From Bacillota bacterium (GTDB lineage: Bacteria; Bacillota_I; Bacilli_A; RF39; UBA660), in NCBI GenBank assembly GCA_015059485.1, contig SVAH01000003.1, positions 1 through 57,626 on the forward strand: 57,626 nt of DNA, read 5' to 3'. This document shows, piece after piece, positions 1 to 7,414 of the stretch; positions within the stretch are counted from its first letter, which is position 1, and every line of letters starts with the position of its first letter. The position numbers were made by a program, and so were the translations under genes. A model generated the notes under the pieces. It had not been told where the DNA came from. It searched no databases and saw only the letters and a list, made by a program, of their open reading frames with translations.

Positions 1-21
1 ATTCTTTTATTTTGGTTTTAT

Positions 22-73
22 ATAATAAAAAAGACTGTCATACAAATATAATATCTATATTTGTCAACAGTCT
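22..73 (-). terminator. Intrinsic terminator of the WXG100-like operon
   Basis: AGACTGT (32-38) pairs with ACAGTCT (67-73), and ACAAATATA (42-50) pairs with TATATTTGT (56-64). On the minus strand the stem is followed by a run of T (complement of 23-31). It lies 43 bases past the last gene of the operon. Confidence 0.85.
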
Positions 74-115
74 GAAATTAGAAATAATAATATTCTAATT
101 TTTCAATTTAAGCTA

Positions 116-622
116 TTACCAGCCACCTGTTGTTGTTGGATCAGATGGAGTTTGTACTGGTCCACTTGGTGTTGGAATATCTTTTACAGTTGATGGTGAA
201 GTTTTTTCATTAGATCCTAAAACAGTACCTGTCGCCGGATCTGTATTAACATCAACAATCTCAGTATTTCCTTTTGTCTTATAAGCTTCAATTATTTCTC
301 TTTGTGAATTATTTAGTGATGATACAATCAATGCAGATAAATCAGCATTGCTTTTTACATGTCTCTTACATCTATCAACCATTTTATCCGCTGATTTTTT
401 TACTGTTCCTTTAGTGCTAGGACTATTTGCAAATTGTGAAAAAATATTTTGCAATTTTCTATATATTGTATCAAGTTCATTTAATTCATTTTTAATTCTG
501 TTAGCGTATTCTTCTGACTTTTCAGGATCAACGTAAGGTTTATCTGTATCTAAATGTGTTAATCGCAATGTTTGAAATCCTTTAGAAGCAACTGATGTTG
601 TTCCAGTTTTTGCATTTGCCAT
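116..622 (-). CDS. WXG100-like helical secreted protein with Pro/Thr-rich tail
   Basis: 168 residues. The central ~100 residues are predicted helical and match the 114-residue protein two genes upstream, sharing a PST-[QK]-GTVK stretch followed by a spaced helix with a central Cys. The tail (about residues 120-168) is Pro/Thr/Ser-rich and ends GGW, a disordered extension its paralog lacks. The start follows an AGAAGGGAGAG ribosome-binding site. It is the last gene of a three-gene operon. Small helical hairpin proteins of this kind are usual substrates or partners of type VII (Ess/Yuk) secretion. No EssC or other secretion component is in the window, so that role is inferred from fold and neighbours. 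Confidence 0.6.
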   Translation of the reverse strand: MANAKTGTTSVASKGFQTLRLTHLDTDKPYVDPEKSEEYANRIKNELNELDTIYRKLQNIFSQFANSPSTKGTVKKSADKMVDRCKRHVKSNADLSALIVSSLNNSQREIIEAYKTKGNTEIVDVNTDPATGTVLGSNEKTSPSTVKDIPTPSGPVQTPSDPTTTGGW

Positions 623-643
623 TTATATTCTCTCCCTTCTTTA

Positions 644-916
644 TTATCTTGATGCATTTTCTATTTTTCTAATTTGTGTATTTAATGATGTTTGTAAATT
701 AGTTGCTGCTCTTGAAAATTTAACATCAGAAATATAAGCAGTATCAGCTGCTTGATACCATTTAATTGAGCTTTCTCCACCATACCAAACATCTTGATTC
801 ATTTTCTCAACAGCAATTTTAAATCTTCTTAAATCGTCATTTAATTTTTCTATGTCTCTGTTTGCTTGTTTATAAACAGCATTCATTAAACTTTTACTAA
901 CGCCTGTTATTGCCAT
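644..916 (-). CDS. WXG100 family (ESAT-6-like) protein
   Basis: 90 residues, the usual size for ESAT-6/WXG100 proteins. The sequence is helix, then VWYGGES at about residue 45 (the W-x-G turn), then helix. That is the defining helix-turn-helix hairpin of the family, whose members are exported as dimers by type VII secretion. AAGGAGGATATT precedes the ATG. It sits between two related non-WXG helical proteins in one operon. The C-terminal end lacks a clear YxxxD/E export motif, so export in cis or with a partner cannot be decided from sequence. Confidence 0.75.
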   Translation of the reverse strand: MAITGVSKSLMNAVYKQANRDIEKLNDDLRRFKIAVEKMNQDVWYGGESSIKWYQAADTAYISDVKFSRAATNLQTSLNTQIRKIENASR

Positions 917-926
917 AATATCCTCC

Positions 927-1271
927 TTATTCTCCTGTTAATTGATCTGCAGCAGCATCAAGTTCATTAAATGAATTCATAACTTGCGCATATTCACGAA
1001 CAGATTTATTCATTTGTGATTCTAAATTTTGTTTTACAATTTCATTGTTTTTAATAAATTTTTTGCAACTTTCTACAATTCTAATTGCTTGTTCTTTTAC
1101 AGTTCCTTGTGTTGATGGGTCTGTTGCTAATTTTTGATAGCTAATTTTTAATTTTGTTAAATCATCATTGATATTGTTTAAATAATTTTTTACTGTCTTA
1201 ATGCTAGCTTCAGCATTATCACTATCGATATACATATCATCAGCATTCATATTTACTAAATTTAATGCCAT
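927..1271 (-). CDS. WXG100-associated helical protein
   Basis: 114 residues, predicted all-helical with no signal peptide or membrane segment. It is clearly related to the 168-residue protein downstream (shared PSTQGTVK and Cys-containing helix) but lacks the Pro-rich tail. First gene of the operon, 10 bases upstream of the WXG100 gene, with AGGAGGAATAGG before the ATG. The three proteins likely form one complex or are co-exported. Function is inferred from the WXG100 neighbour only. Confidence 0.6.
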   Translation of the reverse strand: MALNLVNMNADDMYIDSDNAEASIKTVKNYLNNINDDLTKLKISYQKLATDPSTQGTVKEQAIRIVESCKKFIKNNEIVKQNLESQMNKSVREYAQVMNSFNELDAAADQLTGE

Positions 1272-1299
1272 ATCCTATTCCTCCTCTATTATTAATCTA

Positions 1300-1328
1300 A
1301 GTTTAATACATTTTTACTTAGATGTCAA
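1300..1328 (-). promoter_or_regulatory. Sigma-A promoter of the WXG100-like operon
   Basis: On the minus strand TTGACA (1323-1328) is followed after 17 bases by TAAACT (1300-1305), about 30 bases before the first start codon. Confidence 0.7.
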
Positions 1329-1359
1329 ATTAATTAAGAACATTTATGTAAAATTAATG

Positions 1360-1388
1360 TTAAAAGATGATTATTCTACATAATCATC
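1360..1388 (-). terminator. Terminator overlapping the end of the HAAS gene
   Basis: GATGATTA (1366-1373) pairs with TAATCATC (1381-1388) around a 7-base loop. The stem includes the last codons and stop of the HAAS gene and is followed by TTTTAA on the minus strand. Confidence 0.7.
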
Positions 1389-2753
1389 TTCTATACCATC
1401 AAATTCAGCTGTATATTTATTATAATTATCTTTTAATTTACTAATGTTCTCTTTATTTGCATATATGTTTACTTTTATGTCATCTATATAAGTATATATT
1501 TTTCTATTTTTTAACATATTAAGTAATTTGTCAAAACTTTTTTTATTCCATGATAAGCTATATGTCAAATGATAAACTGTATAATTATTTTCTTCTGTAA
1601 TATATTTATATGGTTCAAATTTCATAAAATCCATATATTTGTATTCTATTTTAACTTCATTATTTAAGCTTTCATCTTCTATATAATTCTCTATTAAATA
1701 ATCTGTTAAAGCCAAATTATCTTTCATTTCTATCTTTTCTGTATAAGTTTTATAATCAGCATCAGAAAGGGTGTTATCAATAATTTCTGTATTTGCTATT
1801 TCTATTGTTGTTATACCAATTCCAGCTCCACCTAGTATCAAACTTATTAATAATGTAATTATAAACCTTGTAGATTTTTGTTTATAGTTAAATATAAATC
1901 TAATAAATAAATCTAAAAAGCTAATTCCAAATATTAAAAGTGCTATTATTGTCATTAATGGTCCAAAATATGTAACTCCTTTAATAATCATATAAATCAT
2001 TATTACAAGTGAACAAGAGATTCCTACTACAAAGAATATATTTCCTATTGAAATTAATGAAACAATAAATTTAATAAATAAAATAACTATATCTGTTAAT
2101 AAATCTAATAATCCTTTTTCATTTTTTTTATTTACCTCAACTTTTTTCTTATCTTCTTTCTTTTCATTTTTAACTTTTTGTTCTTCTTTCTTATTTTCTT
2201 CTTTTTTCATTTCTTTTTTAATATCATTTCCTATTATTTTTTCGTCTAATATTTTAAAGAAGAATATAAATGCTAATATTATATATATTATATTAACTAT
2301 TACTCTTATTAAATAAAATAAGTAATTTCCAACTGCATTATCAAATGGATTAATAATATCTCTTACTCCATCTAGTAATACATCAAATGGAAATTTACAT
2401 ATTCTTATTACTATTGCAAGTAAGAATATTTTAATTAGCATTTTTACTATTTCACTAAAATCTTTATTTTCAAAAACTTTTATCACAGCATCTATATAAT
2501 AAATAACTTTATCCATTACTTTATTAATAATATTCTTATCTTGATAATTGTCTTTTATCTTATATGCACTGAGAAGATCACTAGCTATTTCATTAATATT
2601 CCCAAGTGCTTTTACAGCTTCTTCTTCACTCATACCTGAAGACATTTTTTCTTCTATATATCCTTCATATTCAGATATAATATCATTTATCTCATTTTCA
2701 TCTAATATTTGTAATTTTTTCCTTAACTTTTCTACAAACTCATTTTTTGTCAT
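1371..2753 (-). CDS. HAAS/DUF1700 domain membrane protein
   Basis: 460 residues. The N-terminal ~65 residues are the HAAS (DUF1700) signature: MTKNEFVEKLRKKL, then an ISEYEGYI helix and EEEAVKALGNI. A long hydrophobic part follows with about six membrane segments, interrupted near residues 185-215 by a Lys/Glu-rich cytosolic linker, and then a ~130-residue C-terminal extracytoplasmic part. HAAS proteins are nearly always encoded beside a PadR regulator, as here: the start overlaps the PadR gene by 14 bases (translational coupling). The usual inference is a membrane partner or target of the PadR regulator, possibly in envelope stress. The start has GGAGTGACG upstream, inside the PadR gene. Confidence 0.8.
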   Translation of the reverse strand: MTKNEFVEKLRKKLQILDENEINDIISEYEGYIEEKMSSGMSEEEAVKALGNINEIASDLLSAYKIKDNYQDKNIINKVMDKVIYYIDAVIKVFENKDFSEIVKMLIKIFLLAIVIRICKFPFDVLLDGVRDIINPFDNAVGNYLFYLIRVIVNIIYIILAFIFFFKILDEKIIGNDIKKEMKKEENKKEEQKVKNEKKEDKKKVEVNKKNEKGLLDLLTDIVILFIKFIVSLISIGNIFFVVGISCSLVIMIYMIIKGVTYFGPLMTIIALLIFGISFLDLFIRFIFNYKQKSTRFIITLLISLILGGAGIGITTIEIANTEIIDNTLSDADYKTYTEKIEMKDNLALTDYLIENYIEDESLNNEVKIEYKYMDFMKFEPYKYITEENNYTVYHLTYSLSWNKKSFDKLLNMLKNRKIYTYIDDIKVNIYANKENISKLKDNYNKYTAEFDGIEDDYVE

Positions 2754-3072
2754 TTTTCGTCACTCCTTTTTTTATAAATTCATTTACACTACTCTCAAAT
2801 TTTAGCCATTCATCTAGTTGTTCTTTCTTTTTTTCTTTTCCAGAAACTGTTATATGATAATATTTTCTAACAGGTCCTTCTTTTGATTCTTCTAAATATG
2901 TTTCAAAAAGTCCTTCATTAGTCAATCTTTTAAGTATTGGATATATTGTTCCTTCATTAACATCTACTATTTTTGATACAGCTTCAACCAATTCATAGCC
3001 ATACATATCTTTAGCTTCTACCATAACAAGTACAAGCAACTCCAATACTCCTTTTTTAAATTGTGTATTGAT
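2740..3072 (-). CDS. PadR family transcriptional regulator, ATC (or ATT) start proposed
   Basis: PadR winged-helix repressor. From the proposed start it reads MNTQFKKGVLELLVL, the canonical PadR N-terminus, then the helix with MYGYELV, EGTIYPILKRL (recognition helix) and the GPVRKYY wing. An open frame extends to a GTG at 3108, but a consensus promoter (-35 3119-3124, -10 3096-3101) covers that GTG, so it would lie upstream of the transcript. The ribosome-binding site AGAGAGGTGAT (3076-3084 region) has ATT at 3073-3075 and ATC at 3070-3072, 4 and 7 bases beyond GAGG. ATC gives the family-standard start. No ATG, GTG or TTG is suitably placed. Coupled to the HAAS gene; an operator-like dyad covers the promoter. 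Confidence 0.8.
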   Translation of the reverse strand: MNTQFKKGVLELLVLVMVEAKDMYGYELVEAVSKIVDVNEGTIYPILKRLTNEGLFETYLEESKEGPVRKYYHITVSGKEKKKEQLDEWLKFESSVNEFIKKGVTKNDKK

Positions 3073-3095
3073 AATATCACCTCTCTTGTACTTAC

Positions 3096-3124
3096 ATTTT
3101 ATATCCACTACTTGGCTTTGTCAA
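3096..3124 (-). promoter_or_regulatory. Promoter of the padR-HAAS operon
   Basis: TTGACA (3119-3124), 17-base spacer, TAAAAT (3096-3101) on the minus strand. The predicted transcript start near 3089 lies only a few bases before the ribosome-binding site, which decides the PadR start. Confidence 0.8.
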
Positions 3125-3127
3125 GTA
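3109..3127. promoter_or_regulatory. Dyad operator over the -35 box, likely PadR autoregulation
   Basis: TACTTG (3109-3114) and CAAGTA (3122-3127) form a perfect inverted repeat with a 7-base centre overlapping the -35 hexamer. PadR regulators usually repress their own promoter through such dyads, so binding here is inferred. Confidence 0.55.
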
Positions 3128-3139
3128 CTAAATTATAAA

Positions 3140-3174
3140 TAATAAAAAGGTCATATTAAATTATATGACCTTTT
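3140..3174 (-). terminator. Terminator at the end of the phosphatase-like gene
   Basis: AAAAGGTCATA (3145-3155) pairs with TATGACCTTTT (3164-3174). The stop codon lies in the loop region and a T-run follows on the minus strand. Confidence 0.8.
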
Positions 3175-3772
3175 CTATTTTTAATAACTTGTCTTTTTCA
3201 AAAATCAACTTGATAATTAGTGATTTATTATGAAGTCCATCTATGATTACATTATCTTCATAAGTTAACATTAATTTTTCATCCATATTAAAATCTTTAT
3301 TACACCAAATTGATAAAAGTGAAATCATAGGTATATTATGTGTATATATTGCTATGTTTTCTCCTTCTCTATTATTCAATATTTCTTTTATTGATTCTCT
3401 CATTCTCTTCTTTACATCATCTAATGATTCACCATTTTCAAGTTTATATGTAAAATCATGTTCTTGTAAATTCCTTAAATTAATTGATGTATCTTTTAAT
3501 ATTCCAAGTTTTCTATCGTCAAAATTAGCATCAACTATTAAATCTGTATCATTTTTTTCTATTGTATATTTAGCACTATCAATAGCTGAATAATATGTTG
3601 ATGAAAATACTGAGTCAATGTTCCCTATTTTTTTTACAATCTTTAAAGCTTCTTTTTCTCCTTCAGTTGTAAGAGGTCTATTTTTTTTCTTTTTTTCTTC
3701 ATCAACAAAGTTTTTATAAATTATTAAATCATCAATAAAGCAATTATTTGCTATTAAATATAAAGTTGTCAT
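3161..3772 (-). CDS. Histidine-phosphatase-superfamily protein with lost RHG motif (probable pseudoenzyme)
   Basis: 203 residues, laid out like phosphoglycerate-mutase-type phosphatases: N-terminal strand LYL, then RPLTTEGEKEA (residues ~33-43), FSSTYYSAIDSA (~57-68), GESLDDVKKRM (~114-124) and YTHNIPM (~144-150). The catalytic RHG after the first strand is replaced by ANN (LIANNCF). The second conserved Arg (normally KRAI/LRAI) is replaced as well. Only the second His and the GES acid remain. Without the phospho-acceptor His, normal phosphatase chemistry is not expected. It shares one base (TAATG) with the membrane-protein gene upstream, so the two are co-translated. Confidence 0.7.
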   Translation of the reverse strand: MTTLYLIANNCFIDDLIIYKNFVDEEKKKKNRPLTTEGEKEALKIVKKIGNIDSVFSSTYYSAIDSAKYTIEKNDTDLIVDANFDDRKLGILKDTSINLRNLQEHDFTYKLENGESLDDVKKRMRESIKEILNNREGENIAIYTHNIPMISLLSIWCNKDFNMDEKLMLTYEDNVIIDGLHNKSLIIKLIFEKDKLLKIEKVI

Positions 3773-4284
3773 TATACCACCAACCCTAATACTCCATAAC
3801 TAAATATTAACATTATTATTCCAGCAAGTACAACTCCTAATATTGCTGCTAACATCGATTTTTTCTTATCCATTCCTATTAACGAAGCTATTAAACAACC
3901 TGTCCAAGCTCCTGTTCCTGGAAGTGGTATTCCAACGAATAAAAATAATCCTAAATATTTTAAATTTTCTATTTGTTCTTTTTTTGAATGTGCTTTCTTT
4001 TCACACCATGTTATAAATTTATCAAACCATTTCCATCTTTTTAAAAAATTAAATATTGGCTCAATCAACCACAGTATTATTGGAATCGGTAATATGTTTC
4101 CAATAAAACATATTATGAAACTTTGTACTGGTGGAAGTCCAAGTAATTTAGCTGCTATAAGTCCACCTCTTAGTTCTAATATAGGCATTAAACTAATTAT
4201 AAAAATTGTTATATATTTGCCTACTAGAGCTCCTCCAATCCCTCCAAATAATTTAACCATTAACTTTGCAAATTTTTCTGTCAT
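3772..4284 (-). CDS. Small multi-drug export family membrane protein
   Basis: 170 residues with about four membrane helices. It carries the family signature ELRGGLIAAKLLGLP (~residues 37-51), GNILPIP (~62-68) and PLPGTGAWTG (~117-126), which matches the Sm_multidrug_ex family (COG2426). The transport activity of that family is not well established. SD TAGGTGAT precedes the ATG. The downstream degenerate phosphatase gene begins on the last base of its stop codon. Three 11-bp-spaced GTGAA repeats lie about 190 bases upstream, so control by the neighbouring two-component system is plausible. Confidence 0.75.
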   Translation of the reverse strand: MTEKFAKLMVKLFGGIGGALVGKYITIFIISLMPILELRGGLIAAKLLGLPPVQSFIICFIGNILPIPIILWLIEPIFNFLKRWKWFDKFITWCEKKAHSKKEQIENLKYLGLFLFVGIPLPGTGAWTGCLIASLIGMDKKKSMLAAILGVVLAGIIMLIFSYGVLGLVV

Positions 4285-4320
4285 TTATACTATCACCTAT
4301 TAAATTTTAACATAAATAAA

Positions 4321-4351
4321 AGAAAAAGACTATATGTATTCGTCTTTTTCT
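4321..4351 (-). terminator. Hairpin terminator downstream of the two-component genes
   Basis: AGAAAAAGAC (4321-4330) pairs perfectly with GTCTTTTTCT (4342-4351) around an 11-base loop. The T-run is short, so it may be partial and allow read-through to the export gene. Confidence 0.6.
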
Positions 4352-4475
4352 AAAAAGTTTAAAAGTGTGAGTTTGAGTTTATATTTAAATTTATATCATA
4401 GAGTTTATTTGTGAGTTTAAAGTTTTTATATTCTAATTATCACTTCCTTTCATGTTTTAATGATAACTTATGAAA

Positions 4476-4502
4476 GTGAAATATATGTGAAGTTTATGTG
4501 AA
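4476..4502. promoter_or_regulatory. Three GTGAA direct repeats at 11-bp pitch (response-regulator site)
   Basis: GTGAA at 4476-4480, 4487-4491 and 4498-4502 (TTCAC on the minus strand), each exactly 11 bp apart, with an ATGAA at 4470-4474. OmpR/PhoB-type regulators bind direct repeats of one helical turn. The array directly follows the kinase stop codon and faces the export operon. Confidence 0.6.
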
Positions 4503-4504
4503 AG

Positions 4505-5890
4505 TTATTTTTTTATTTTAAAATAGAACGTTGTCCCGTTATTTTTCTTACTATTAACCCCATATTCATAACTATGTCTTTCAAGTATAGATTTAACTAT
4601 TGAAAGTCCTATACCACTACCAACAACATTACGTTTATGATTTTTTTCTTGTTTATAATATTTATTCCATATATATTTTATGTCTTTTTTATCTATTCCC
4701 TTTCCTGTATCTTTTATTTCAACTAAATAATCATTTGCTTCTTCACTAATTTTAATTGTTACTGCTTTATCATCGCCTGTATAATTAATAGCGTTATTAA
4801 TTAAATTATATATAACTTGATTTATTTTTGATTTATCTGCTTTAACCAATACTTCATCTGGTGATTCTAGTAATATTTTATAGTTTTCTGTTTCCTTTAT
4901 TATTTCATATTTAGAAATAATATTTTTTATCTCATTTACTAAATCATATTCTTCACGTTTTAAAAAATCTGCGTTAGCTTCTTCTTTAGTCATATCTAAA
5001 ATGTCATTAACAAGTATTGTAAGTCTATCTGTCTCATCTATTATAACATTTAAATGTTCTTCACGCTTTTTATCATCTTTATACGATATATCTCTTATCA
5101 TTTCAGCATAAGCCTTTATCATTGTAAGTGGTGTTTTTAAATCATGTGAAACATTCGCCATTAAATCTCTTCTCATTTCATCAGTTTTAGATAGTTCCCT
5201 TCCAACTTCATTAAGAGTATTTGATAATTCATCTATTTCTATTATATCTGATTCTTCTAACATCAAGTTATAGTTTCCATTACCTAGATCTTTTGCTTTT
5301 TTAGTTATATTAGTTATTGGATTAGTAATCTTTCTTGATAAATAGTAAGAAATTATTACAGAAATAATCATTATTATAATTGTTATATAAATAAGTTGAT
5401 CTTTTAAAATTACTGATGTTGAATTTATATCTTCAATCGGACTAAATATAAATGCAGTGTAACCATTATTTTTTACTGCATATATTATTCCTCTAGTTTC
5501 AAAATCAGTTCCAATGACTTTAGAACTTGCCACTTTTTCATTTGAATTCTTTACTTTATCTATATATTCTTTTAAATTTTCTCTTCTACTTAATAAGCAA
5601 CCATTCATCATGGTATTATATTTTTCAAATGTACCATCATCATAATCTATTTCAATACAGACATTATATTTATATGCAAGCATTTCTGAATCTTCTATTT
5701 TATCTTCTTTCATTTGCAATATTGTACTTGCTACTTTTTCTGTATTTTTTATCTGATATTTTTCATAAAAAAAACTTAAAAACATTATTTGAAGTAACCA
5801 TAACACAAAAAGTATAGAAACACTAAATATGCTTAAATACCATAGTGTCTTTAAATTAATACTGCTTTTTTTAGTTACTTTTGTATTCAA
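4505..5890 (-). CDS. Sensor histidine kinase (HAMP, HisKA, HATPase)
   Basis: 461 residues. Two membrane segments (residues ~20-40 and ~165-185) enclose an extracytoplasmic sensor. HAMP (~187-235), HisKA with HDLKTPL (~His 249) and an HATPase domain with N (NNAINY), G1 (DTGKGI) and G2 (GSGIGLSIV) boxes follow. The start overlaps the response-regulator gene upstream by 20 bases, so the two are co-translated. Architecture matches PhoR/YycG-like OmpR-partner kinases. The sensor domain gives no hint of the signal. Confidence 0.9.
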   Translation of the reverse strand: MNTKVTKKSSINLKTLWYLSIFSVSILFVLWLLQIMFLSFFYEKYQIKNTEKVASTILQMKEDKIEDSEMLAYKYNVCIEIDYDDGTFEKYNTMMNGCLLSRRENLKEYIDKVKNSNEKVASSKVIGTDFETRGIIYAVKNNGYTAFIFSPIEDINSTSVILKDQLIYITIIIMIISVIISYYLSRKITNPITNITKKAKDLGNGNYNLMLEESDIIEIDELSNTLNEVGRELSKTDEMRRDLMANVSHDLKTPLTMIKAYAEMIRDISYKDDKKREEHLNVIIDETDRLTILVNDILDMTKEEANADFLKREEYDLVNEIKNIISKYEIIKETENYKILLESPDEVLVKADKSKINQVIYNLINNAINYTGDDKAVTIKISEEANDYLVEIKDTGKGIDKKDIKYIWNKYYKQEKNHKRNVVGSGIGLSIVKSILERHSYEYGVNSKKNNGTTFYFKIKK

Positions 5891-6539
5891 ATTTATATCC
5901 TACTTTTCTAATCGTTTTTATAAAATCGCGATAAGGTCCTAAATTACTTCTTAATGTTTTTATATGTGTATCTATAGTTCTATCATCTCCATAAAAATCA
6001 TAACCCCATATTGTTTCAAGTAATTGTTCTCTTGATAAAACAATATTCTTATTTTCTATTAAATATTTTAATAATTCATATTCTTTTGGGGTTAGTACAA
6101 CCTGTTTTTCATCAACAAATACTTCGAAAGATTTTGTATCCACCACTAAACCCTTAAATACATATTTATCAGTTTTCTTTTCATTTCTTTTTGTCACTGC
6201 TTTTATTCTTGCAATTAATTCTTTAGGTGAAAAAGGTTTTGTAACATAATCATCTATTCCTAAATCAAATCCAATTAATTTGTCATATTCTTCTGCCCTT
6301 GCAGATAACATTATAACTGGTATATTTTGATTAAATTCTCTTATTTTTTTTACTGTTTCATAACCATCCATTTTAGGCATCATTATATCCATTATTATAA
6401 TATCATATTTATTATTCTTCACTTTATCAATAGCATAAATACCATCTGATGCCTCATCGTATTCATATTCATTTAACTGTAAATATTCTTTAATAACATT
6501 TCTAATTAGTTCTTCATCATCCACTATTAAGACTTTCAT
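5871..6539 (-). CDS. OmpR family response regulator
   Basis: 222 residues. The receiver domain has DD at residues 7-8, the phospho-accepting Asp in IIIMDIMMP (~51), Thr/Ser at MLSARA (~79) and Lys in YVTKPF (~101). A C-terminal winged helix follows (LTPKEYELLKYL, then DDRTIDTHIKTLRSNL). It belongs with the kinase that follows. The GTGAA/ATGAA pair upstream suggests it controls its own promoter and, through the array at 4476-4502, the export operon downstream. Confidence 0.93.
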   Translation of the reverse strand: MKVLIVDDEELIRNVIKEYLQLNEYEYDEASDGIYAIDKVKNNKYDIIIMDIMMPKMDGYETVKKIREFNQNIPVIMLSARAEEYDKLIGFDLGIDDYVTKPFSPKELIARIKAVTKRNEKKTDKYVFKGLVVDTKSFEVFVDEKQVVLTPKEYELLKYLIENKNIVLSREQLLETIWGYDFYGDDRTIDTHIKTLRSNLGPYRDFIKTIRKVGYKFEYKSN

Positions 6540-6575
6540 TTTCTCACCTCTTTATAGTTATAATATAACATAATT

Positions 6576-6591
6576 GTGAAATTTAGATGAA
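6576..6591. promoter_or_regulatory. Pair of GTGAA/ATGAA repeats in the response-regulator promoter
   Basis: GTGAA at 6576-6580 and ATGAA at 6587-6591, 11 bp apart, as in the array at 4476-4502. Position upstream of the regulator gene suggests autoregulation. Confidence 0.45.
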
Positions 6592-6617
6592 AAAATCTTA
6601 AGTTTTTACTTAAGATT
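6585..6617 (-). terminator. Terminator of the YIP1-like gene
   Basis: AATCTTAAG (6594-6602) pairs with CTTAAGATT (6609-6617), followed by TTTTTT on the minus strand. It overlaps the stop codon of the preceding gene. Confidence 0.85.
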
Positions 6618-7371
6618 AATCCCAATCATCTAGATCATCAACATCTGTATTCTTGCTAATATCAGTCACAATTGATTTTGTAAAAGTTTCAGAAGTTAAA
6701 TAAATATTTAAGTATGAAATAAATCCAGAAAGTATAACTAATAATGCTATTACATAACCAAATTTATTATCTTCTACATTTGTCTCTTTTCCATAAGCAT
6801 ATGCAAAATTATAAGAAACAATAGTGTTTGCTATTAAATAAACTATAAATAAGAATTTAAAACTTAATCCTAACATTCCAAATATACCACATACTATGTT
6901 AACTACTATCATTGGTATATATGCTGATGTTGTAAATGTTAATGATTTTTTAAAATCAAGTTTTTTATTTTTAAAGATTGCTGGTACTATTAACATAACC
7001 ACTGCATAAGCAAGTAACATTACTAATGAAATACCAAGACCATATATAAATATTCTAATATAAGGTATTTTTATACTTTTTAATAATGAACTTCCTAATG
7101 CAGAACCAAGTCCACCTTGCATTAATGCTGCAAGTCCCATTATTCCTTCAAAAGCAACTTTAAAAAGACCAACAAATAATATTGCAAATGATATTATGTA
7201 TAAAACTCCAATTGTATATGTTTTACACATATCATTCTTTTTAACATTTTTTTCAATTACTGTTATTGGTTCTTTAACTGATAATACTAAATCATCTTTA
7301 AATTCTAACATTGTTTTTTTGAAATCAAATTTTTTAACTTCTTCTTTTGTTTCTTCTTTACTTTTTGGCAT
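6616..7371 (-). CDS. YIP1-like multi-pass membrane protein
   Basis: About 251 residues. A charged cytosolic N-terminus (~40 residues) is followed by five to six hydrophobic helices and an acidic tail (DVDDLDDWD). The layout resembles the YIP1 family of bacterial membrane proteins of unknown function. The ATG at 7371 is preferred to an in-frame GTG nine bases upstream because AAGTGAGTGAT precedes it at a usable distance. It follows a DUF2628-type gene that is also an N-cytosolic membrane protein. Substrate and role unknown. Confidence 0.55.
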   Translation of the reverse strand: MPKSKEETKEEVKKFDFKKTMLEFKDDLVLSVKEPITVIEKNVKKNDMCKTYTIGVLYIISFAILFVGLFKVAFEGIMGLAALMQGGLGSALGSSLLKSIKIPYIRIFIYGLGISLVMLLAYAVVMLIVPAIFKNKKLDFKKSLTFTTSAYIPMIVVNIVCGIFGMLGLSFKFLFIVYLIANTIVSYNFAYAYGKETNVEDNKFGYVIALLVILSGFISYLNIYLTSETFTKSIVTDISKNTDVDDLDDWD

Positions 7372-7414
7372 ATCTATCACTCACTTTCTTGTATCAATTA
7401 TAACACTTTAAAAA

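Noticed and set aside
3106..3108. GTG as PadR start
   Set aside because: It lies between the -10 and -35 boxes of a consensus promoter and would add 12 residues before the conserved PadR N-terminus.
4360..4420. GAGTTT-rich stretch as an ordered repeat
   Set aside because: GAGTTTA occurs several times, but spacing is irregular and no dyad is formed.
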